A DNA stretch of 64,000 nt from Hirundichthys speculiger (lineage: Eukaryota; Chordata; Actinopteri; Beloniformes; Exocoetidae). The notes under the pieces are model-generated. The model ran no database searches, had not been told where the DNA came from, and saw nothing but the letters and a program-made list of their open reading frames with translations. A program made the translations under genes and the position numbers. How positions within the stretch are numbered: the first letter of the stretch is position 1; each line of letters begins with the position of its first letter. The stretch spans positions 228,501-292,500 of the forward strand of contig JAGFBZ010002122.1 of the NCBI GenBank assembly GCA_018398805.1, read 5' to 3'. Positions 56,931 to 64,000 of the stretch are shown in pieces.

Positions 56931-57878
56931 TCTCGGCTACTTTTGGTTCTCATTGTTCAGGTGCATCGCTGACAAGATCTCTGTGGCTTTTAATATCTTT
57001 TCAATTAAACTAAATGATGCAACACTATTCAGACTCTGTCGGACATTACTGCTGTATCTGGCATTTTACTTGCTGATGCTCGTGTGTTACAGTTCAATAA
57101 AATATTCAGAACAGAGCAACAACTTTAAAATGATAAAGTCAGGGAAAATATCTGGAATGCAACCTACCTTTACCCTGTTTCTCACATCTTCCCTTGTTTT
57201 TTTCACCTGTTCCACTTTGAGTTTTTTCTTATTTTTGCTCCACGAGACGTAAAATTATCATGAAAACAGTAAACTTTGTATTGCCTTGGTTATTTTACAG
57301 CAATCGACACTGTTTTAGTCTTTGAAACGATTGCCAGGAAAGTAATGCGAGCAGTGACGGAGAACTTCCACGTCGCGTATTCGCTCTGAAAACTGTTTTA
57401 AAGGCGTGATCGCTCTGTGGAAAAACCCTGAGTGGCAGCAGTCAAAATCCTTGCAATCATTCATTTGTCTGCTTGTTTGTTTGTTTCCTGGCACTCGACT
57501 CCCTCGGAGTAATCTTGAAAACGCTGGAAATGCTGCTGCAGACAGTAATGATGCATCTGTCAGTGAAGAAGCTGACAAACATTCATCCAGACGGGATTCA
57601 TGTGGAATAAAACTTCCTAAACTTCACGGTTCCCTTGGGGGGCAAAGAGAAATCGATTGCTGCTCTCGTTTTACTTCTGTTAAATCTCACAGAAAGTTTT
57701 TGTTACATCAGTTGTTTTTAGCAGACAGAGCATCAATTAATAACTGAAGGTCAAATGAAGGTTATTTTTTTGTTTGTTTTTCAATCTTTGAAGTGCATCA
57801 ACAGCACGAGAGAGAAGACAGATCTCAAAACCACATTTTGAAGGTCTTCAGCTAGACGAAAGGAGAGCTCGGCCAAAT
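56931..57878. other. Non-coding DNA without a recognised gene
   Basis: The plus frames at 56869-57252 (127 codons, starting in RX) and 57406-57747 (113 codons) have no recognisable domain or splice sites. I see no repeat ends. Confidence 0.4.
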
Positions 57879-57881
57879 ATA

Positions 57882-58593
57882 GGGTGAATTCCAATTCCTC
57901 CCTTAACCCTCAATCTCAACCCTCAATCTCAAAAATGTGCGCTCCCGCTAAGTACAAGTGCTGTCCAGATTCTTTGAAAGTCAAATTGAGGGACAAGTTT
58001 GAGGGCTGTATCGCCCTCAAAATTGAGATTCTCCGACACCACCCTTGGAAGTAAGGGCTACCCAGAAGGCACTGGGACATCTTCGAGAAGGATGGTGATA
58101 AAAAAAAAGCTAGCTACAAATGTAAGTATCTTCGTAGTTCTTAAAGATATAAATGTTACGAAACCATCTTATTGTCTTTGTTTGAGACTTTTTTCATGAA
58201 TTAATATCGTTGTTGCGTAACACTAATTTTTTTACTTTATGATGTTTGCTGCCGGACCGGCGGTCCCGGCCGGCTCCACGTTACTTGTATACCTTGTTGT
58301 GTAGCGACGGAGGACTGAATAATGTATCCTCTATTGTGTTATTTTCTAATATTATTTAGAGAATATACGGCGCTCTTTTCAGTGTTATCCCTGTGTCATT
58401 TCAGGAAATACAGAGACAACACAGCTCTGATACATTTCAGTCTGAAGACGTAACTGCACTCAAGCGGTGTCCCATTTCTAAGCCACAAGATAACCCTGAC
58501 ACTTAGTTTCGAGGTTTAAGATTGAGGGCCAAAAATTGAGGGTTAAGGGCGAGGGTTAAGATTGAGGGTAAAGGGAGGAATTGGAATTGGCCC
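57882..58593 (+). mobile_element. DX-family DNA transposon, intact ends (712 bp)
   Basis: The left tip GGGTGAATTCCAATTCCTCC and right tip AGGAATTGGAATTGGCCC form an inverted repeat of about 35 bp that continues as TTAACCCTCAATCT. ATA lies directly outside both tips (57879-57881 and 58594-58596), a probable 3-bp target duplication. The interior has no long open frame. It is the reference copy for 5796-6751, 38006-38681 and 38682-39097. Superfamily unknown. Confidence 0.85.
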
Positions 58594-58596
58594 ATA

Positions 58597-59055
58597 AACT
58601 TTCATAAACTTTGGCTCAACTTTTCTCAGTAATAGAGGCGACCTGAGGACCGTGGAACGAGGGAGCAGCACTCACACTCATCCGGGGCTTTGCAGATCTG
58701 TGCCTTTCCAGTCTTCCTCCAGTTATTCCAGGTAAAGAAGACGGGATCAGCGTTGATCTGTTCCTTGTTGAAACAACGGGAACGTAGCCTGGAATTCCTC
58801 GTGAGGTTCGGCGTGTTGATATTCCTCCCCGTTTTCATCCTTCCTCTCTTGCCGAATCGCCAAGAGATCTCTTGCCCACCTTACCCACGTCACGAATATG
58901 TCCATTTAATATTTAGATTTATTTACAAGAGGTTCTATATGTTTCTAAATTAAGGTATGCACATGTGTTAGTGTATATTGATTTATACATTATTATATAT
59001 TTTATTTTATAAATATATTTATTTTCAGATACACAGATTCATGATAGGGTTAAAA
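58597..59055. other. Non-coding DNA with an unrecognised minus-strand frame
   Basis: A 70-codon minus frame at 58626-58838 contains an evenly composed segment (RCFNKEQINADPVFFTW) and a GTGAGT donor-like site near 58682. No pyrimidine-rich acceptor precedes it and I recognise no family. It could be a degraded transposon exon. The remainder (58900-59055) is AT-rich. Confidence 0.3.
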
Positions 59056-59063
59056 TTGCCTAT

Positions 59064-59750
59064 TAGTCTTGGGCGGTATTACGGTAATACCGTATACTTC
59101 CGGTATTTAAAAATAGCAGCGGTATCAGTAACAATACCGTCATAAAAATGCAATGAATGATTTCTGTGGTTTAAAGTTTAGTTTCTCTCCTTTATCGCTG
59201 TGTGTACTGTGTGTTCTGCTTTATTTTACCGTTTATTCGTGTTCGCTCGCAGCTCATCTCGGTTTGACTCGTCCTGTTAAGGTACTGACGATGAAAACAA
59301 CACTTCCTGAGTTTGCTGAAAAAATGGCTTCCAATGAAACTAATAATGTTGGACCTTTATGTTGAAGAATTTATAGGAAGTGAAACGTCCGGCATCAGAC
59401 ACTTTACTATAAAGCACGTTTCAGCAAACACACACCTCGGCAGCAGAGAGGAACTGGGGCAGAGAAGGAACAGTTAAAACTACAGTGAAAAGCAAGAAAT
59501 ACACAAATAAATAACAACTGTAGTTGAGCCAAGTTTATAATGAAGCACTGAGCTGCTGTTTCGAGGTAAAGTCGCCTTTTTTTTTCAGGCTTAAAGCCCC
59601 GCGGCGGCGCACATAATGGGGGGGGCTGTTTTGACGGGCGGCGTCCGCCGGTGGTGTTTGTTCGCCTTAATAGTCGCGGTAATACGGTATACCCCGGTAA
59701 AATGGGAAGGAAGTTTGACGGTATCAAAATTTGGAAACCGCCCAAGCCTA
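59064..59750. mobile_element. hAT-F non-autonomous transposon (687 bp)
   Basis: The tips TAGTCTTGGGCGGTATTACG and AACCGCCCAAGCCTA are inverted. They are flanked by the exact 8-bp duplication TTGCCTAT (59056-59063 and 59751-59758). Both ends carry CGGTAATACCGTAT-type palindromes. The 112-codon minus frame inside is not recognisable. Confidence 0.94.
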
Positions 59751-59870
59751 TTGCCTATACTTTAAAAGATTGTTTTGACATGTCTGGAATGAATCAATAA
59801 AATGAAAATGAAATGAAGGGACAGATGCGTAGCTTCTTTGCTCTGGATCTATGTGATGTACACTCTGCAG

Positions 59871-60304
59871 TAGAGGTCTTCACGGGTCCACTGGACCCTA
59901 ACTCTAACCCTGGACCCGTGAAAATTCAACCCCAAAACCGACCCGACCCGAGCTATTATCATAAATCCGGGGGCCCAAACCCAAATGGACCCGCAATATT
60001 TGGACCCAGAACCGACCCGACCCGAGTCTTTAGTTTCCAACCACGAACCGAGCTACACCAATAGAACCGAGACAATCCAGCTCATAGTTGCTCATCTTAA
60101 AAGTTGTCTAGCGTTGAATAAAACTTGATTTTCTTACCTAAAGTTGTCTTCTTCTACCGGTTCAGTTGCTACATAGGCTACGTGATGTAAACAACAATAA
60201 ATCCACGTCGTTATTTTCTTTGTGGATACAGATGCTATTGGTAGCAACTGCTAACGCTAATAGCCTACAGGCCTCAGGTTGTTGGGTTGTTCCGAAGACC
60301 TCTA
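59871..60304. mobile_element. hAT-E non-autonomous transposon (434 bp)
   Basis: The tips TAGAGGTCTTCACGGGTCC and TTCCGAAGACCTCTA match the copy at 52751-53487. The octamers CTCTGCAG (59863-59870) and CTCCGCAG (60305-60312) differ at one base. It is an internally shortened derivative lacking about 300 bp of the longer copy. Confidence 0.93.
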
Positions 60305-60312
60305 CTCCGCAG

Positions 60313-60951
60313 TATCGCGGTTGTTTGTTTGAAGGTGTAAAATGACGTAAAATTAACAATCTGCATGGCTTGGTTTGGTTTGCTGCGGAAGCGGGTTGCG
60401 AGTCCGCAAAAAAAAAAACCCTAATGCAACGTGTTACTGCCACCTAGTGGATAAAAACAGCACCATTTCGTGATACTCGGGTAGCCTCTATTGAACGAGG
60501 AGCAAAGTAAAAGGTAGTCATCAGTAATTTAGTCTCGGCTTTGCTCTCCGGGTACAACATTAATCCCAAAAACGTTGCTGTCTAAAACACTCCTGTCCTA
60601 AAACCCCAGCAGCTGGTCTCCTCATCCCCCAGATGTTAAAAGAAGAGGAGATGCTACACAGTGATAAACATCTCCCTCTCCAGACCTTTTTGAGATGTGT
60701 TGCTGCCATCAAAGTCAAAATGAGCTAATATTTTCCATGAGATGATAAAATGTCTCAGTTTTTATATCTGATATGTTCTCTGGGTGTAAACTATGGCTTT
60801 ATGAGGTCCTTCTGTTTTTATTTATTACACAGCGTCCCAACCTTTTCAGAATTGGGGTTGTAGGTTGTCTGCGCTGCGATACTTGTGTGATCCTTCGGGT
60901 GTTCTACGATATTCCAAACCCCACCCCTTCCACCTTTCACGGATCTCTCAC
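60313..60951 (-). other. Intronic DNA downstream of the CHCH exon
   Basis: On the minus strand this follows the splice donor at 60951-60946 and should be intron. The next, terminal exon of the gene is expected to be very short. I could not identify it here or elsewhere in the window. Confidence 0.5.
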
Positions 60952-61087
60952 CTTCTTTGCAGCATTAATGCACTGCATGTATTCTTTGGCCAGGTCTGAA
61001 CACTTTAAGGCCTGGCTGCCGTTCTCCTTGTAGCAGGATAAGATTTGTGCCTGCAGTCCAGGACACACCGGAGCTGTGTTACGAGAC
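60952..61087 (-). CDS. chchd6: Exon of chchd6/chchd3 (MICOS subunit), twin CX9C CHCH domain
   Basis: CHCHD6 (MIC25) and CHCHD3 (MIC19) are peripheral inner-membrane subunits of MICOS, which shapes mitochondrial crista junctions. The CHCH domain is oxidised by the MIA40 pathway during import. The exon is 136 nt. A pyrimidine-rich acceptor ending TTTTCGCAG precedes it on the minus strand and the donor GTGAGA follows. After one base of a split codon, 45 codons are open. Cysteines are at 8, 18, 29 and 39 of the exon, giving C-X9-C, X10, C-X9-C. Recognisable motifs are VCPGLQAQILSCY and CSDLAKEYMQC. The GLQAQIL and CSDL wording favours CHCHD6 over CHCHD3, from memory of the family. The preceding coiled-coil exons and the short last exon were not found, which fits the very long introns of these genes. 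Confidence 0.85.
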
Positions 61088-61690
61088 CTGCGAAAAGACA
61101 GAGAGGAGGATAAAGAGAGACGGATTCATGAATGAACTAAATTTATTGGTGCACATCCCCTCCCCCCTCATGGAACTTAGAGAAAATAAATGTGATTATT
61201 ATTTCAAATAAAGCGCTATGACCACCAGACAGCGTTAGCTCTGGCCTCGTTGATGGATCACCGCTCCAAGCTGCTCTGGTGGGACCGGCGCACAGTCGCG
61301 TGAACGATGTAGCCGACCGCCGCGGCATCAAGCGAAAGAAACTCGGACTCTCGTAGCGGAAAGGCTGGCTCCGTTTGTTTTTAAGGATGCCATTACTCAA
61401 CCACGTATTTACATCGGGAAGAATTGTTTCCTCCTCGGTAATCAAAATCTTTAAAACCTTTAAAAGAAAGTACGGAGGTGGCTTGAACTTAATGACGGGT
61501 TTTACAAAACGGTGGCAGGAAAAAAGTGCCACACGTATTAAAACATCTATTAACACCTATTAAAAATTCATTGCGCAGAATAAAAAAACCCAGAACCATT
61601 TTTTTTCTTTATAATAAAAGCTATTGGACTCAGCAGTTTGCTGACTCCGATAGCTGCAACGTCCAATTATTTTGATACAAGACGGCTCAA
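61088..61690 (-). other. Intronic DNA upstream of the CHCH exon
   Basis: This should be intron of the minus-strand gene. The 137-codon minus frame at 61143-61556 has no CHCHD coiled-coil character and no splice context, so it is not called as an exon. No repeat ends are seen. Confidence 0.45.
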
Positions 61691-61966
61691 ACAGTTGTAG
61701 TTTGCTGCTCATAAAAAAGCATCTGCTGACGTGCACGAAGGCGCACGACTGAGAGCAGTTGATCTGCATCAGGCTGGAAAGAGATGCAAAGTCAGAGATA
61801 CAAGAGTCCACGAAGCCAAAGTCAGAACCCACTGCAGAACAGCCTCCTAAAAAGGTTTGCCAGAGAGCGACTCGGATATCTGCAGGGCGATGAAACAAAA
61901 GTTGAACTGCTGACGGCCCTAAAATGATACAGCTAAAACCTCCCAGCAGTGAAGTACGGTGGAGGG

Positions 61967-62956
61967 TAGAGCTGGGCGGATCGATCCAAATATCGATACC
62001 AACGCTGGTATTAATATCGAATGATACTCGTGTAAAAAGATCAAAGCTTTTTTTTCTCTCCCACGACACTAAGAATTCATTGAAGTCTGTGTCTGACGCG
62101 CTGTAACTGTGTCCTCCACCTCCTCCCCTCTAATCTCGTCTTTTGACGTTGCATCATCACGTGGCTCAGCGGCGACGGCCAAGCAATCACGCAGGTAGAC
62201 TCAGTCTGGCCCCTCCCCCCAGGCCCGCCCACTTAGAAAAAAACATTAAGAACAGAACAATTCAACTCCAATCAATACAGTGATCCCTTATTTTTCGTGG
62301 TTAATGGGGACCAGCGCCCTGCAGACAAAAATCAAAATCCGCGAACTGGAGCCGGAGCCCCCCCAAGTCTAAAGAATGTGTTTAAAATATGTTTAAAAAC
62401 CGCAAAAAAGTAGCGAGGCACTGCAGCGAAACAAGACAAAGGCTCAACTGTGGTCTTTCTGTTACCTTCACAGTCTCTGGTCTCCGAACCGTAGTAAAGA
62501 AACCGCTGGTATTGTGCTAATTTTGGCTCGTAATTAGCGGCTAACACGTTAACAACGACACACACACTACATTACCCATAAGGCCACCTTTTTAAAGGGG
62601 CCAGGCTGGCTCACAACATTTCTTTGCTGTGAGAGAACACACACAACATCCTATTATGTTCCCGTGATTTTTTTCTTGATTTTTATTATATTATATATTT
62701 CAGAAAAATCCGCGAATAACTAAAACCGCGGAACTTAAAGCGTGAATTGACGAGGGATCACTGTATTTACACAAAAATGTTAATTGTGATAATAACGTAT
62801 TTTGCTTCCACCGAAAATGCCAAAAGGTCAACACTTTCATGATAGATTAAGCTTAATATGTAAAAGTATCCGTATTGGTATCGTTATCGGCAATACTGGC
62901 CCTGTATTTACTTGGTATTGGATCGATAAGAAAATTCCCAGTATTGCCCACCTCTA
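61967..62956. mobile_element. hAT-G non-autonomous transposon, carrying a nested Tigger-like MITE
   Basis: The tips TAGAGCTGGGCGGATCGATC and CAGTATTGCCCACCTCTA are inverted. The octamers GTGGAGGG (61959-61966) and GGGGAGGG (62957-62964) agree at 7 of 8. Subterminal sequence has ATCGATACC and GGTATTGGATCGAT motifs. Without the MITE the element is about 500 bp. Confidence 0.9.
62278..62763. mobile_element. pogo/Tigger-like MITE (486 bp)
   Basis: The tips CAGTGATCCCTTATTTTTCG and GACGAGGGATCACTG are inverted, with TA on both outer sides (62276-62277 and 62764-62765). CAGTGATCCCTCG tips with CGCGG subterminal motifs are the pattern of Tigger-type elements. No transposase is encoded. Confidence 0.93.
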
Positions 62957-63160
62957 GGGGAGGGGGCATCATGATTGGGGGTTTTCTATACTGCCTCACT
63001 GAGAGGAGAAATCTACTTTTTAGACCGGCTCAGAGTCCAGACGTCAGATCCAGAGAAGCTGTGGGATGAGAGAGCAGCTCCCACCAGAAACCATCCAGAC
63101 GATTTCAGATCCGTTCGCTTTTCGTCACTGGTGCGAAAGGAGGCTCAACTACCTGTCCAT

Positions 63161-64000
63161 TCCAGAGGTTCACTGATTTATTTACTTATTCACCTGCAGT
63201 GTTTTGTTTTTTTTTGCAAACTTTTTGTTGGCGTCTGCTGTTGTGACTCACAAGTAAACAAGTAACCTGAATAAAATCATTTATAAAAATGGGATGTGTT
63301 TGCCGCACGTTCATGTCAGCGTGGTCACATTTCTGGCCACGTGCACGTCGGGTTACAGTGAAGATTTCCACGTAGAAGCATAAATCACATCAGAATTCAA
63401 TCAGTCCCATCACAGAACATTAAACCACGTCTGAGATTTATTTTTATTTTTTAATTGGTTCCAGATGCGATGCATTTTCATCGTTGCGCGATAATGAGTC
63501 CATTTAGTCCCTCGTCACAAAAGGAAAACATTTCTTGAAAACACGAGAACGTGAAAGTCTGATCGAAAGAGACAAGACGAAGATGAGAACTCGTTCACAC
63601 CGAAGGGTGCTTGTTTTCGTGGCAAATGAGTTGCGCGGTACGTGTTTCATTACAAGTCATACAATTAGCGCTGAATTACGCTTAATTGAGTGGGCTGGAT
63701 CTTTCTGATCAAATATAGCAGAAAAGGGAGCTCTGAGAGATTGAATCTGCTGCGTTAATTTGATATGTGGGCTGCGTTATAATTTCTCTGCCTGTCAGTC
63801 TTTGTGACTGTGGAGTGTGACGTGCCGGCTGCCTGGGCGCCCCGCTGACCGACCGAAGCTAACGTTCGTACGCCCACGCGGGTACAGGCGCGCAAAGACG
63901 CACACGCAAAAACACCCACTTTGTAGCATGCTTCAAACATCAGAGAGCGATTCTGAGCACACATCTATCTCCGCGCACACACTTTCGCAACGAGGAGCGT
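63161..64000. other. Non-coding DNA at the window edge
   Basis: No exon is recognised. The segment 63630-63720 has several ATTA/TAAT cores (CAATTAGCGCTGAATTACG) and is unique-looking, so it may be a conserved element. The region belongs to an upstream intron of the CHCH-exon gene if that gene extends beyond the window, which is inference. Confidence 0.4.

Larger units (their letters stand above)
61690..63160 (+). pseudogene. Degenerate Tc1-like transposase, split by hAT-G
   Basis: Before the insertion, bases near 61888 read GDETKVELL, matching the Tc1 catalytic box (S)DETKIELFG, and the sequence ends in SSEVRWRG. It resumes after 62956 with HHDWG-like sequence, consistent with the GGSIMVWG box. 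Near 63030, AQSPD and, one frame away, EKLWDE match the SPDLNPIENLW box. Stops and indels are numerous. With 990 bp of hAT-G removed, the boxes fall in the correct order and spacing. Confidence 0.7.

Noticed and set aside
57406..57747. 113-codon plus-strand frame as an exon
   Set aside because: Ordinary composition but no recognisable family, no acceptor/donor pair and no conserved motif.
61143..61556. Upstream coiled-coil exon of the CHCH gene
   Set aside because: The minus frame lacks heptad or Glu/Lys-rich character and has no fitting splice donor.
61560..62069. 169-codon minus-strand frame
   Set aside because: It runs through a Tc1 relic and into the hAT-G left end on the antisense strand, so it is a chance frame over repeats.

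Overview
This is vertebrate nuclear DNA, most probably from a teleost fish. No open frame exceeds about 200 codons. The one protein-coding exon I recognise is short and split by introns. The rest is a dense mosaic of DNA transposons (hAT, Tc1, pogo/Tigger-like, PIF/Harbinger-like), L2-type LINE remnants and a tRNA-derived SINE. That mixture, with DNA transposons far outnumbering retroelements, is typical of ray-finned fish. I cannot name the species.

Gene content. The only host exon I can support is on the minus strand at 60952-61087. It has consensus splice sites and encodes a twin CX9C (CHCH) domain resembling the C-terminus of the MICOS subunits CHCHD6 (MIC25) and CHCHD3 (MIC19), with CHCHD6 favoured. 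I could not find its neighbouring exons. The window is therefore best read as large introns and 3' flank of a chchd6/chchd3 gene plus possible intergenic DNA. Every other coding-like stretch belongs to a transposon or is an unsupported open frame.

Transposon layout. Fifteen hAT insertions still show both ends and an 8-bp target-site duplication (11 exact, 4 with one or two mismatches). They fall into eight families, called hAT-A to hAT-H here. Families A and B carry the first exon of a BED-zinc-finger transposase and nothing else. Five copies of one PIF/Harbinger-like family are spread over the window; two have exact 3-bp duplications, CTA and TTA. A third family, called DX here, ends in a long inverted repeat related to GAATTCCAATTCC. 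Degenerate Tc1 transposases act as landing pads for later insertions. A Myb/SANT-like exon sits in an element at 53.8-54.5 kb.

Nesting gives an order of events. Examples are Tc1, then hAT-G, then a Tigger-like MITE (61.7-63.2 kb); Tc1, then DX, then hAT-C (5.4-7.0 kb); Tc1, then Harbinger (14.8-16.0 kb); Harbinger, then Tigger-like (34.8-36.3 kb); hAT-C, then hAT-H (40.9-41.7 kb); and SINE, then hAT-E (52.6-53.5 kb). Between the insertions lies AT-rich unique DNA with simple repeats. A few stretches rich in TAAT cores could be conserved non-coding elements, and several motifs resemble CTCF sites. I found no rRNA, CRISPR array, intact tRNA gene or prokaryotic-style operon, and I do not see a clearly new biological system. 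The most notable structures are the twin CX9C exon, the perfect palindrome at 2834-2870, the telomere-like tract and hairpin inside one Harbinger copy, and the single-exon DNA-binding relics.
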